A stretch of DNA of 64,000 nt, from contig CAJTIM010000002.1 of assembly GCA_910576325.1 (NCBI GenBank), forward strand, positions 2,501 through 66,500, read 5' to 3'. This DNA is from Clostridia bacterium (lineage in GTDB: Bacteria; Bacillota; Clostridia; Lachnospirales; Lachnospiraceae). Position numbers and translations under genes: made by a program. Numbering within the stretch: the first letter of the stretch is position 1; every line of letters begins with the position of its first letter. Shown piece after piece: positions 33,191-42,313 of this stretch. Below the pieces are notes generated by a model that worked only from the letters and a program-made list of their open reading frames with translations, ran no database searches and was not told the origin of the DNA.

Positions 33191-33215
33191 TTTATTTCCT
33201 CTCTTTCTGCTGCAT

Positions 33216-33495
33216 AAAAAATCCCGTCTTCCTTATATTTAAAGAAGACGGGGATATTCCCGTGTTACCACTTCTGTTCGTCTGCCTCTCACGAAAACAG
33301 ACCTCTGGGAGTACCTTCATACTCCTCCGCTATAACAGGCGGAACCCTGTCGCAGCTTATCGCTTCCATGCGTTCATCTGCGCCGCTCTGAAACCATCTT
33401 CGGCCAGCTTCCTTCCTTCCCTCTCAGCCACCGGGAATTCTCTGTAGAAAATCCATCAAGCCTACTCTTTTCTTCTCTGCGTTTTCTTATTTTAT
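33216..33495 (-). promoter_or_regulatory. T-box leader of metG
   Basis: On the minus strand the leader contains the T-box core GTGGTAACACGGG (33259-33271), whose middle pairs with uncharged tRNA ends. A terminator hairpin follows, CCCGTCTTC and GAAGACGGG (33223-33231 and 33244-33252), ending in six T residues (33216-33221). Upstream structure includes an AGAGTAGG segment typical of stem I. An ATG within GAAGATGGTTTC (33395-33397 reversed) is a candidate Met specifier. Uncharged tRNA-Met should allow read-through into metG. Confidence 0.88.
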
Positions 33496-33501
33496 AGGGA
33501 G

Positions 33502-33530
33502 ATCCTAGCATATGAGGAATTGTTTGTCAA
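33502..33530 (-). promoter_or_regulatory. Promoter of the metG T-box transcript
   Basis: Minus strand: TTGACA (33525-33530), 17-base spacer, TAGGAT (33502-33507), immediately upstream of the T-box leader. Confidence 0.75.
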
Positions 33531-33534
33531 GGTT

Positions 33535-35232
33535 CTACCTTCCAATCAATACGGTTTTCCCGCAGAAGGCAAAGCCGTATTTTCGTATTCTGTCCTTTGG
33601 AATCCCTTTTTCTGTCAATACGGACGCATAGCGCTTCTCTTCTATCTGACGTACCGCCGCTCTCACCGTGTCCGTAAGCTCCGGCTCTTCGTCCGTATCC
33701 TGAACCTTAAATTCAATGATAATCCCGTCTTCTTTTTTCGGATCTCTTGGTTCCAGCATTACATCATATCGGCCAAAACCGCTTTCGCGATTTGAAGTCA
33801 GCGTATATCTGTCAGCAAGGTCAACCATCAGCCCGAGAACAAACCCATGATAGAAGCGCTCCGGCTCCTGCCACGACGGATTTTTTCCCGTATCAAAATA
33901 GCTGAATGTTGCGAAAGCTACTTTATTCATGTACACATTCATTGCTTTGATATCATCTGTCAGCAATGCTTTGATAAAATCATTGTACACGTAGGACACT
34001 CTGCCAAACCATTTACGGATCATATTGCCAAACATAATCCGTACCTCCAGATTTGTAAGGCAAAGCTCGTAGACCTGTACCCAGTCGCCATAAGCCTGCG
34101 TCCGTGTTTCGATGCTTTTTACTCTCAGATATCCGCTGGCCAGCAGAAGGCTCCAGACTGCCTGTTCATCCCGATCCAATTGATTGTATACAATCTGCTC
34201 GTCAATTGCCGCATGGATGGATTCTCCGCAGAGCAATTTTTCAAACTCCTGCTTAATTTTTTTATCTCCTTCCTGAACCAGCTTCCCTGCCAATGTATTC
34301 GAGCTGGAGTTGGCCCAATAGGTTCCCAGCTTTTTTGCCTTTAAATAATTGATAATAGACCACGGATTATAAATATCCGTTCGTTTTCCAAAAGTAAAGC
34401 CGTCATACCAGCTTTTTACATCTGCTCTTTGCTCTGACAGTCCAAACTCCTCCAAAGCATCGAAAACCTCCTGCTCCGTAAAGCCGAAGCTATCCTCATA
34501 TACTTCTGATGTAGTTGTTACCGCCTGTAAATTATTTAAATCTGAAAAAATAGATTCTTTGCTAATCCGGGTGATTCCTGTCATAAGAGCACATTCCAGA
34601 TAAGGATTTGTCTTAAAGGTTGCATTAAACAGGCTTCGGATAAAAGAAGTCATCTCCTCCCAATATCCGTTTACATAGGCTTCCTGCATGGGTGTGTCAT
34701 ATTCGTCTAAGAGAATAATGACCTTTTTCCCATAATACCGCGAAAGGTAGCCTGACAGCATTTTCAGAGAAAAAGAGACTTGATAATCCTCCATATCTAC
34801 GGATATGCTTCGGAAGTCCTGCTTTTCCGATTCATTTAAAAAGTCTTCCTGAAGCAAAAAATCGTATTGATTGTAAATGTTCTTGATAATGCGGCAGATT
34901 GCCTTCCGTGTCTGGTCAAAGCTTGTCTCTTTCACATCCGCAAAGCTGATCATGATTACAGGGTAGGTGCCCTGCAATTCCCTGTATTGTGCATTTTTCC
35001 AGATATTCAATCCTTCAAACAGATCTCCCCTGCCGACATAATCTACGGAGAAGAATTTCTCTGCCATGCTCATGGTCAGTGTCTTTCCGAATCTTCTCGG
35101 GCGCGCGATCAAGGTTACACTGTCCTTCTGCTCCCACCACTCCTGTATAAACGAGGTCTTGTCCACATAAAAACAATTTTCTCTTCGGATTGTTTCAAAA
35201 TCCTGTTGTCCGATTCCTACTGTTCTTGGCAT
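33535..35232 (-). CDS. AAA-ATPase-like / PD-(D/E)XK nuclease-like protein, copy 1
   Basis: 565 residues from ATG 35232 (AGGAGG upstream). The N-terminal AAA-ATPase_like region has YVDKTSFIQEWW, Walker A-like ARPRRFGKTLTMSM and Walker B-like KVIILLDEYDTPM. The middle has NPWSIINYL and GTYWANSSS. The C-terminus is a PD-(D/E)XK-type fold: RYDVMLEPRD then IIIEFKV. This family is greatly expanded in gut anaerobes, with unknown function. Defence or mobile-element maintenance has been suggested only by context. The second copy in this window is at 48453-50051. Confidence 0.83.
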   Translation of the reverse strand: MPRTVGIGQQDFETIRRENCFYVDKTSFIQEWWEQKDSVTLIARPRRFGKTLTMSMAEKFFSVDYVGRGDLFEGLNIWKNAQYRELQGTYPVIMISFADVKETSFDQTRKAICRIIKNIYNQYDFLLQEDFLNESEKQDFRSISVDMEDYQVSFSLKMLSGYLSRYYGKKVIILLDEYDTPMQEAYVNGYWEEMTSFIRSLFNATFKTNPYLECALMTGITRISKESIFSDLNNLQAVTTTSEVYEDSFGFTEQEVFDALEEFGLSEQRADVKSWYDGFTFGKRTDIYNPWSIINYLKAKKLGTYWANSSSNTLAGKLVQEGDKKIKQEFEKLLCGESIHAAIDEQIVYNQLDRDEQAVWSLLLASGYLRVKSIETRTQAYGDWVQVYELCLTNLEVRIMFGNMIRKWFGRVSYVYNDFIKALLTDDIKAMNVYMNKVAFATFSYFDTGKNPSWQEPERFYHGFVLGLMVDLADRYTLTSNRESGFGRYDVMLEPRDPKKEDGIIIEFKVQDTDEEPELTDTVRAAVRQIEEKRYASVLTEKGIPKDRIRKYGFAFCGKTVLIGR

Positions 35233-35420
35233 ATTTCTACCTCCTTTCCCCAGCTTTTTCCCGAACATTGTTTTTCTCTGCTCCACAGGATTGTTAAATT
35301 CTGTCTTTCTTATAATATACAGGAAACCTCCCCTAAATACAATGTCAAAACCGGAATAATAAATAGCATTTCTTCCCGGCTTTCCTCATAGAATACACCA
35401 ACAATATTTCTGGTGAGAAT

Positions 35421-37172
35421 ATGAAACGTAAAAAGCTTTTGATTGCAGGCATACTCCTGCTTCTTTTTCTGTGCTGCGGCGTTTTTTTACTTCCCCGGCT
35501 TCAGGGAACTTCCGCTGAAACTGCGGATGAGGCATTTGAGCGCTTTACTCATACATTATTTCTGAACGAGGTTTCCTCTAATGCTCTGACACTTCACTAC
35601 ACGCTCTCGGAACCGGAGCGTTTTGGAATTACGGATGTTCCTTCCGCTTTTTGTCTCTACTCCAAGGATTCCTCCGATGCGGCGGCTGCCGGTCTGGAAA
35701 ATACCAGGCAGGCGCTTTCCGCCTTTTCCCGGGAGGAGCTTTCCGATTCCAACCGGCTTACTTATGATATTTTGTCCTATCAGCTCGAAAAGCAGGCCGC
35801 GCTGCTTAATTTTCCATATTATGAGGAAATATTAAGCCCCACCCTGGGCGCCCAGGCACAGCTTCCGATTCTCCTGGCCGAATATGCTTTTCGATCAGAA
35901 CAGGATATTGAAAATTATATTTCTCTTCTTTCCACGATTGATGCCTATTATCAAAGTTTGATGGACTATGAACAGGAAAAGGCAAAGGCCGGACTGTTTA
36001 TGTCGGACGAGACGGCGGAGGCCGTGATTGCTCAGTGCCGGGCCTTTCTTTCCAATCCCGGAGAGCATTTTCTTCTTTCTACCTTTGAGGAGCGGATTGC
36101 TTCCGCAGATTTTCTTTCGGAGGAGAAGGCGGAAAAGTATCTTGCTTCCAACCGGACAGTATTTTTCGGACATGTAGTTCCGGCTTACGAGCTTTTGATT
36201 CAAGGTCTGACCGAGCTTAAAGGCTCCGGAAAAAATCCTTACGGACTCTGCTATTATGAGAAAGGCTCCGATTATTATGAGGCATTGACGGCCGCCGTTA
36301 CGGGAACCGGGCGGGATATGGAGGAAATCCTGCTGCTGATTGAAGAACAGCTTGACACGGATCTGGAAACAGTTACTTACCTTGTAAGCCTGAACCCGGA
36401 AATTCTGACGTCCGTATCCCGTCAGACAGGGCTAACGGAGCCTGCTGTTATATTGAAAAATCTTCAGCAGGAGATTTTGGAGGATTTTCCTTCTGCTCCC
36501 TCTGTTTCCTGCCAGGTAAAATATGTGGATTCCTCCCTGGAAAAGTATTTAAGTCCGGCCTTTTATCTGACACCTCCTTTGGATCGGATGAATGAGCATG
36601 TGATCTATATCAACCCCGCCAATCACTATGACAGTCTTTCTCTTTATACGACCCTGGCACATGAAGGGTGGCCCGGGCATCTTTACCAGACGCTTTATGA
36701 AAATTCCTGCGAGCTCGATCCGGTGCGGAATCTCTTTAACTTTGGAGGGTATACGGAAGGATGGGCTACTTATGTGGAATGGCTTTCCTATTCTTATGCG
36801 ATTGCGGATCAAGAGATGGCGGAGCTTTTGGCGGCCAACGGAGCTGTTTCCCTGGGACTTCATGCACGGACGGATGTGGGGATTCATTATGAAGGGTGGT
36901 CCCTTGAAGATACGGAGGCTTTTTTTGCCGGGTATGGCGTGACAAATCCGGAGACAGTATATCAGATTTATCAGGCTGTTATTCAAGATCCGGGGAATTA
37001 TCTAAAATACTATCTGGGGGCGGCTGAGATTCTCAAATTGGAAGGGGCGGCTGAGGAGGCTCTTTCCGAACGCTTTGTGCTGAAGGATTTTCATACCTTT
37101 TTCCTGTCTATGGGGCCGGCGCCGTTTCCGGTGATTGAGGATTATATGGAAGGGTGGATGTCGGAGCAATAA
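35421..37172 (+). CDS. DUF885-family membrane-anchored metallopeptidase-like protein
   Basis: 583 residues: a hydrophobic signal/anchor (about 5-27, LLIAGILLLLFLCCGVFLL) followed by a helical DUF885 domain. The zinc motif is TTLAHEGWPGHLYQT (HExxxGH, about 415) and the downstream Glu is in GGYTEGWATYVEW. No lipobox is evident; a Cys pair lies inside the helix. DUF885 proteins are predicted secreted peptidases of unknown substrate. It is monocistronic. Confidence 0.85.
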   Translation: MKRKKLLIAGILLLLFLCCGVFLLPRLQGTSAETADEAFERFTHTLFLNEVSSNALTLHYTLSEPERFGITDVPSAFCLYSKDSSDAAAAGLENTRQALSAFSREELSDSNRLTYDILSYQLEKQAALLNFPYYEEILSPTLGAQAQLPILLAEYAFRSEQDIENYISLLSTIDAYYQSLMDYEQEKAKAGLFMSDETAEAVIAQCRAFLSNPGEHFLLSTFEERIASADFLSEEKAEKYLASNRTVFFGHVVPAYELLIQGLTELKGSGKNPYGLCYYEKGSDYYEALTAAVTGTGRDMEEILLLIEEQLDTDLETVTYLVSLNPEILTSVSRQTGLTEPAVILKNLQQEILEDFPSAPSVSCQVKYVDSSLEKYLSPAFYLTPPLDRMNEHVIYINPANHYDSLSLYTTLAHEGWPGHLYQTLYENSCELDPVRNLFNFGGYTEGWATYVEWLSYSYAIADQEMAELLAANGAVSLGLHARTDVGIHYEGWSLEDTEAFFAGYGVTNPETVYQIYQAVIQDPGNYLKYYLGAAEILKLEGAAEEALSERFVLKDFHTFFLSMGPAPFPVIEDYMEGWMSEQ

Positions 37173-37268
37173 GTGTTTTCTTTCATTAAAGTGGTAAAAT
37201 TATTGGGATGTATTGCTTTTGTCATTCCCTGTTGGTAATCTTTTGTATTATTGGTAATGATATGGAGT

Positions 37269-37296
37269 AAAGACTCGCTGGTCAAGGAGAGTCTTT
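37269..37296. repeat. Small stem-loop downstream of the DUF885 gene
   Basis: AAAGACTC (37269-37276) and GAGTCTTT (37289-37296) are perfect complements separated by 12 bases. There is no long T-run directly after it. It may be an RNA-stabilising hairpin or weak terminator. Confidence 0.45.
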
Positions 37297-37361
37297 TAGA
37301 AAAAGCTATCCGCCAATGCCCGCTCTGCGAGTTAGAGCGCGGTAACAGTATATGCAGATAT

Positions 37362-37395
37362 GGAAAAAGAGTTGCATGTAACAACTCTTTTTTCC
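37362..37395. terminator. Bidirectional terminator
   Basis: GGAAAAAGAGTTG and CAACTCTTTTTTCC form a long hairpin with T-runs on both strands, about 190 bases after the DUF885 stop and facing the converging GH18 gene. Confidence 0.75.
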
Positions 37396-37429
37396 CAGAA
37401 AAGCCTTGCGGCCAATCTCCCTTGCGAGA

Positions 37430-37595
37430 CTAGTAGTCCGTATCGGAAATCCTTGTGCATATTTCCGGTCTATTTCTCCGATAGCACAGGTCAAAAAGCC
37501 TCGCCGTAGCACCACTACGTCTGCGTTTTTTGACCTGCACTCTCGGAAAAATATCCTCAGAAATATGCACAAGGATTTCCAGTACGGACTACTAG
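37430..37595. repeat. 166-bp nested palindromic element (MITE- or REP-like)
   Basis: The outer arms, 37430-37465 and 37560-37595, both start CTAGTAGTCCGTA when read inward and match at 34 of 36 positions. Inside, CAGGTCAAAAA (37487-37497) pairs with TTTTTGACCTG (37527-37537), and CGTAG with CTACG at the centre. The whole unit folds into one long hairpin and contains no gene. The rest of the 490-base space between 37172 and 37665 holds only the two hairpins annotated separately. A non-autonomous transposable element or high-copy palindrome is inferred. Confidence 0.7.
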
Positions 37596-37664
37596 ATAAC
37601 TTATTTGTCTATGCCTTAATTATAGCATTTCCAATAGGGAAGTCAAAAAAATTTACAGCTGATG

Positions 37665-38939
37665 CTATCTCGATAGCATCTGAAGCAACATCCAATTTGC
37701 CCGGAAAGGCCGCATCAGGTTCCAGTATCCGATTCCCAGGAATCCATATTCTATAGCAGTCCGAAGCTTTACTTCCATACTTCTCACATCCTCGAACCAT
37801 ACCTCATGTGTCACTCCGCTGCGCTCATAGGTATACCAGGGGCTTTGAGCTGTCTCATCGTATTGGATCGGCGCTCCCTGTATGGCCGCCCGCCGGACTG
37901 CTTCTGCATTTCCCATGATTTCCGCAACGGATTCTCCCCTTACAAAAGGCAGCGTCCAGTCGTAGGCATAGTTTGGGATGCCCATCAGAATTTTATTCCG
38001 CAGTATTTCCGTAACCGCATAGTCCAATACCTGGCGAACCTTGTTGATCGGGGCGATGGCCATAGCCGGGCCGTGCTGATGTCCCCACTCATAGGTCATT
38101 AAAAATACATGATCCGCATTGGCCCCAAGAAGCGCATAGTCCATGCCCTCATAGAGAAGTCCCCTCTGCTCGCCCGAGGTTTTTGGCGCCAGGGCTACGG
38201 AAACCTGCCATCCTTCCCGGTTCATGGCCTCCCTGAGATTACCCACAAAAGCGGCGTAGCCTTCCCGATCCTCCGGAAGAATATATTCAAAGTCTACATC
38301 CACTCCGGCATAGCCCTGTTGTCTTACGGTTTCCAGCAGGTTTTCAATCAGAATCTGCTGCATTTGCGTATCCTGGGAAACTGCTTTTACCAGCTGGTTA
38401 TTAAAATTGCCCTGCTCTGAAAACGGAGTTAATACCAGAATCGGCCGGACGCCCATCTGCCAGGCCAAAGAAATCATCCAATTCTCAGATATCTGCGGCG
38501 GAATCAAGGCTCCGGCTGTTGTAAAGCCGTAGGAGAAGATCAAAAGCTCATCCAGATACAGCAGGGCTTCTCTTAAAACCGCTTCCTCGATAAAGGGGTA
38601 GGCATATCCGGTCACGTATAGGTTGTTGTCCTCCTGTCCCCGGTAGCGGATCACCAGGCTTTGCCCTGCGCGCAGGTAAGGCTGTTCCAACAGATAGGGA
38701 TTGTTCCGGTAGAGCTGTCTTTCCGTCATGCCATAGGCTGATGCGATTTCCTCCGTCGTCTCTCCCTCCGATACCGTATGGATGAGAGCAGGAATTAAAA
38801 CAAGCACCGCCATTCCTGCCGGAAGATAGGGCAGTACTGACAATTGATTGTCATATATCAGCCTCTGCGGAGATACGCCATATAAGGCTGCAATGCTTTC
38901 CGGCGTGTCGCCCGGTTGAACCACATAAATTTCCATCAT
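37665..38939 (-). CDS. LysM-GH18 spore-type cortex/peptidoglycan hydrolase (SleL/YaaH-like)
   Basis: 424 residues without a signal peptide, typical of forespore- or coat-located SleL/YaaH proteins. Two LysM repeats (about 3-47 YVVQPGDTPESIAALYGVS and 53-97 HTVSEGETTEEIASAYGMT) precede a GH18 barrel with the catalytic motif YAGVDVDFEYI (DxxDxDxE type, about 215) and MTYEWGHQHGP. GH18 SleL acts as an N-acetylglucosaminidase on cortex fragments. ATG 38936 is an equally possible start. The stop codon lies inside a perfect hairpin (37661-37680). Confidence 0.88.
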   Translation of the reverse strand: MMEIYVVQPGDTPESIAALYGVSPQRLIYDNQLSVLPYLPAGMAVLVLIPALIHTVSEGETTEEIASAYGMTERQLYRNNPYLLEQPYLRAGQSLVIRYRGQEDNNLYVTGYAYPFIEEAVLREALLYLDELLIFSYGFTTAGALIPPQISENWMISLAWQMGVRPILVLTPFSEQGNFNNQLVKAVSQDTQMQQILIENLLETVRQQGYAGVDVDFEYILPEDREGYAAFVGNLREAMNREGWQVSVALAPKTSGEQRGLLYEGMDYALLGANADHVFLMTYEWGHQHGPAMAIAPINKVRQVLDYAVTEILRNKILMGIPNYAYDWTLPFVRGESVAEIMGNAEAVRRAAIQGAPIQYDETAQSPWYTYERSGVTHEVWFEDVRSMEVKLRTAIEYGFLGIGYWNLMRPFRANWMLLQMLSR

Positions 38940-38968
38940 TTATCCTCTTATTTTAGTTCCGCAATAGC

Positions 38969-39508
38969 TTACTGCATCATCCCGGCCAATACCACGCTTG
39001 CTGCAATTCCTGCTGCCGTAGCAAGCAATGCTCCGGTCAGCGTATGCCGGGTCCTTCTCACCTTAGCCGTCATGAAATAGACGCTCATCGTATAAAAAAT
39101 CGTCTCCGTACACCCCATCATAATCGAAGCAATCAGCCCCAGACGGGAATCCGTTCCGTATCTCTGAAAAATATCCAATGCCAGTCCCGTAGCCGCCGAG
39201 GAGGAAAACATGCGGACAATCGCAAGCGGTACAAGCTCCGCCGGAAAATGAATCAAATCCGTCGCATAACTCAGCGCCCCGGACAAAAAGTCCAGAAAAC
39301 CGGAAGCCCGGAGCACCCCTACCGCCACCATCAGGCCAATCAGTGTCGGCATAATCTGAATCACCGTCTGAAAGCCGTCCTTCGCCCCCCGGACAAAATC
39401 GTCATAGACCGGCCGCTTCATCAAAATCCCATATGCAACCACATAAAAGATCAAAAAGGGAACCAGTAAATCTGAAGTATAAAGAATGATACGAATTGCC
39501 GCCTGCAT
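38969..39508 (-). CDS. spmB: Spore maturation protein B
   Basis: 179 residues with the nucleoside-recognition (Gate) domain: RGAKDGFQTVIQIMPTLIGLM, RMFSSSAATGLALDIF and SIMMGCTETIFYTMSVYF. SpmA and SpmB act together in spore core dehydration. The partner spmA is normally immediately upstream but here begins about 12 kb away at 51850, with unrelated genes between. Confidence 0.92.
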   Translation of the reverse strand: MQAAIRIILYTSDLLVPFLIFYVVAYGILMKRPVYDDFVRGAKDGFQTVIQIMPTLIGLMVAVGVLRASGFLDFLSGALSYATDLIHFPAELVPLAIVRMFSSSAATGLALDIFQRYGTDSRLGLIASIMMGCTETIFYTMSVYFMTAKVRRTRHTLTGALLATAAGIAASVVLAGMMQ

Positions 39509-39575
39509 TGCCTTGACCGCCTGCCGAAAGCTTTTTTCTATTCTATGATACAGAAAGGGAAAATATTTCTTTGCC

Positions 39576-40385
39576 TCATCCTTTTCTTCCCAAAAGCTTC
39601 TCCCTTTGGCGGACCCGATACTCTCTTGGCGTCACCCGGTATACCTCCCGGAATGCCCGGTTAAAGGTCCTCTGGCTTTCAAATCCCGCATCCAAATAAA
39701 TCTCCGTAATGCTGCGCTTTGTGTATTCCAGCAGATCGCAGGCATAGGAAAGCCGGATTTCATTTACATACCGGTTAAAATTCGTGTGAAAGACACCGGA
39801 AAACACCCGCGACAAAACATACCTGCTGACCCCTATCTCCAAAGCCATACTTGACAGGCTCAGTGGTTCACGAAAATGCGCGGAAACATAAGCCACCGAC
39901 TGCTCCACTATATCTCCGCTTCCCTGCATACTTCTTTCCATAAGCCTCAGAAGGGGAATACACTTTGCCAGAAGAATCTGCACATACGCCTGCCCTGCCA
40001 CCGGTTCCGGCTCTTCGGCCCCCTTTAAACACATCACAGCATTGACAGCCTCGCCAGGCACCTTTTCCTTCCTTAGTACCGGATTCTCAGGAACATATTT
40101 TAAAAGCTCCTCCCCAAAAGCACCGCATACGCCAGGATTCGCAATCACATAAAAGGCTCTTCCCTGCTCCTTTGAAAACACCTGGTAATGGTGAATCATA
40201 TCAGGAAACACAACCCCGAGATCCCCTTCCTCCATGTGATACAGCTCCCTCCCCATGCCCAGCTCCAGGCTTCCCTTAGTCACATAAACAAACTCCATAG
40301 CCCGATGAAGGTGGGGCGCCGTATGCCCCGGCTCCTTGTCAATCAGCCGGATATCTGATATTGACGCTTCATAAAAAGGATACAT
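39576..40385 (-). CDS. AraC-family transcriptional regulator 1
   Basis: 269 residues from ATG 40385 (GGAGGAAGG upstream; longer in-frame starts lack a site). An N-terminal cupin sensor domain (APHLHRAMEFVYVTKGSLEL, MIHHYQVFSKEQ) is followed by two C-terminal HTH motifs (LSLSSMALEIGVSRYVLSRVF; SITEIYLDAGFESQRTFNRAF, then TPREYR). It lies next to the sugar symporter and lacZ. The target is probably the same locus or the small gene divergent from it. Confidence 0.88.
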   Translation of the reverse strand: MYPFYEASISDIRLIDKEPGHTAPHLHRAMEFVYVTKGSLELGMGRELYHMEEGDLGVVFPDMIHHYQVFSKEQGRAFYVIANPGVCGAFGEELLKYVPENPVLRKEKVPGEAVNAVMCLKGAEEPEPVAGQAYVQILLAKCIPLLRLMERSMQGSGDIVEQSVAYVSAHFREPLSLSSMALEIGVSRYVLSRVFSGVFHTNFNRYVNEIRLSYACDLLEYTKRSITEIYLDAGFESQRTFNRAFREVYRVTPREYRVRQREKLLGRKG

Positions 40386-40536
40386 TCCTTCCTCCCTTCC
40401 TGCAAAAAATGTCTGCTTTCTGTTCTCATCTGGCGCGTAATTCTCTCTTCTGTCTGCTAGAATAAGCCTGTAAATAAGAGAACCGGACAGCAAAAGCTTT
40501 CGCAAAGCTGTCTCTGACGAAAAGGAGGATTACCAT

Positions 40537-40614
40537 ATGAACCGAATCAGACATTTTATCAATGAACTTCTGGACTTCTACGCAGTTTATTTCAGCCATG
40601 TATACCGCGCATAA
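40537..40614 (+). CDS. Candidate 25-residue small protein
   Basis: ATG 40537 follows an excellent AAAGGAGG with 8 bases between. The product starts MNRIRHFINELLDFYAVYF and ends YRA: amphipathic, aromatic, possibly membrane-associated. It is divergent from the AraC gene and stops just before the terminator of the symporter gene. No family is known to me. No clear promoter was seen (a TAGAAT near 40460 lacks a good -35). Confidence 0.4.
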   Translation: MNRIRHFINELLDFYAVYFSHVYRA

Positions 40615-40627
40615 AAGCCGCCTATTT

Positions 40628-40668
40628 AAAAAAGCACTGTCCCATAGAGTGTCTCTATAGGACAATGC
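40628..40668 (-). terminator. Terminator of the lacZ-symporter operon
   Basis: On the minus strand, GCATTGTCC with CTATAGAG pairs with CTCTATG and GGACAGTGC, followed directly by six T residues (40628-40633 on the plus strand reads as A). Confidence 0.85.
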
Positions 40669-40686
40669 CCTAATCCGGACTGCCTT

Positions 40687-42078
40687 CTATCTTATCCAAT
40701 AAGCATCCTCATCCTTTTCCCTAAGCTGTTCTTTCAGCTTTTCATTCGCGCCTTCCACATTCATCCTGGAGAGCACCAGGGTAATCACCAGATTGATAAT
40801 CAAAGGAATCCACAGATACATAAAATAAAGCATCTGCATACAGGATTCCGTCTGAACGGCAAGATTTTTATCGAATCCGCTTGCGGCAAGCAGCCATCCT
40901 GCAATAGCCGTTCCAAGGCCGCCTCCCAGTTTTACCCCCAGAGAGGTACAGGAGTACATGGTTCCGTCTACCCGTTTACCTGTTCTCAGATAAGTGTACT
41001 CGGAACATGAGGCAATCACCGCATTCATATCTCCCTGCCAGGGTCCCTGCCCGAAGGCTGCGATTCCCGTAAAGAGCAGCATCAGAGGAACGCTGCCAAG
41101 ATAGCCGGCCACAACCACCAATGCGCGGCCCAGAGTTCCAAGCATATAGCCTCTTAAGTTCAGCTTATACATGCCCTTCCACCTGGCTACCAGAGCAGGG
41201 GTAAATACAAGGGCCGCAATCAGCGGGATGTTCATGGCCCAGGAAAATACTCCATAAAGATTTTCATTTTTCAGAACATAGGTCATATAGTAAATGCCCA
41301 TGTTTATCATAGCCGTGTAGATCTGCTGGAGGATATATACCACACAGATCATCAGATAAAACTTGTTGGAGGCCAGAAGCTTTGCGGCTGTGGCAAGGCC
41401 GTATTTTTCCTCCGGCTTATTCTCCCCTGTGCCTTCACGCAGCTCTTCCTCCGAAAGCTCCTTAACGGACAGAGCGGAAACGGTGTTGACAGCCAAGCCA
41501 ACCAGTGCATAGATAATGGCAACCATTCTCCATCCCCCGGCCCCGCCGCCGCAGGCAGCCACCGCCTGAATGGTAACGGACTGAATCAGCAGGCTTGTGC
41601 CGAATGCAAAGATAAACCGGCAGGACCCCATCTGTACACGCTCCTTGCTGTTTTTTGTCACAAGAGCGGTGAGGGCGGAGTAGGCAATATTGTTTGCCGT
41701 GTAAAATACCGCATTTAACAGGGTGTAGGCAATAAAGAACCATGCATACTGAGCCGTTTTTCCCAAATCTAAGGGGATGGCAAAGATAGCGGCCAGTGTG
41801 ACGGCGCAGCCGATATACCCATAGAGCATCCACGGCCTCGCTTTTCCGAGCCTGCTTTTTGTCTTGTCAATCATGGCTCCGAAAAAGATGTCCGTCACCC
41901 CATCAAAGAGCTTGGAAGCCGCGATCAGCGATCCTACCACACCGGGATGAAGCCCTACGGTGTTGGTAAGGTAAATCATTACAAAGGAGGATAGGAATGC
42001 ATATACCACATTTCCTGCAATATCTCCGGAACCATATCCAACTTTGTTATACCATTTTAAATATGTTTTTTCCTGCAT
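40687..42078 (-). CDS. GPH-family sugar:cation symporter
   Basis: 463 residues with about twelve membrane helices and the glycoside-pentoside-hexuronide signatures: GYGSGDIAGNVVYAF near the start, LFDGVTDIFFGAMIDKTKSRLGKARPW after helix 2 and GQGPWQGDMNAVIAS in the second half. The best substrate guess is lactose or another beta-galactoside because lacZ lies directly upstream. A 235-base gap separates the two genes. Confidence 0.88.
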   Translation of the reverse strand: MQEKTYLKWYNKVGYGSGDIAGNVVYAFLSSFVMIYLTNTVGLHPGVVGSLIAASKLFDGVTDIFFGAMIDKTKSRLGKARPWMLYGYIGCAVTLAAIFAIPLDLGKTAQYAWFFIAYTLLNAVFYTANNIAYSALTALVTKNSKERVQMGSCRFIFAFGTSLLIQSVTIQAVAACGGGAGGWRMVAIIYALVGLAVNTVSALSVKELSEEELREGTGENKPEEKYGLATAAKLLASNKFYLMICVVYILQQIYTAMINMGIYYMTYVLKNENLYGVFSWAMNIPLIAALVFTPALVARWKGMYKLNLRGYMLGTLGRALVVVAGYLGSVPLMLLFTGIAAFGQGPWQGDMNAVIASCSEYTYLRTGKRVDGTMYSCTSLGVKLGGGLGTAIAGWLLAASGFDKNLAVQTESCMQMLYFMYLWIPLIINLVITLVLSRMNVEGANEKLKEQLREKDEDAYWIR

Positions 42079-42313
42079 AAGTGCTCCCTTCTATTACAGT
42101 TTTGCACCTATTGAGCAGTACCCGATTGTGTGGATGAATCTCCGGCCTCAAAGGAATATGTCCGCCTGTCCATCCGGGCACTTTCCAATAGGTACTGTTT
42201 GGAATCATTGTTTTCATCTCTCCCGGACATCCGGTTCCGGATTCTGCATGCTAAGATGCCCGAGGGAAATGATGCTGCTGTATTCTGCTGCAATTCACAA
42301 AGTGAATTGTAAC

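Noticed and set aside
31412..33217. Two long plus-strand open frames (about 298 and 299 codons) opposite metG
   Set aside because: Antisense to a certain gene; their translations show no domain and no ribosome-binding sites.
37661..37680. Perfect hairpin GATGCTAT-CTCG-ATAGCATC over the stop of the LysM-GH18 gene
   Set aside because: The T-run on the minus strand is about 10 bases away from the stem, so a terminator call is not safe.
42046..42217. 56-codon minus-strand frame between lacZ and the symporter gene, with a GGGAGAG before its ATG
   Set aside because: It overlaps the symporter start in another frame and the product has no recognisable features; recorded only as a weak possibility.
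42291..42309. Perfect inverted repeat CAATTCAC-AAA-GTGAATTG just after lacZ
   Set aside because: Too short and without T-run or known motif to call a terminator or operator.
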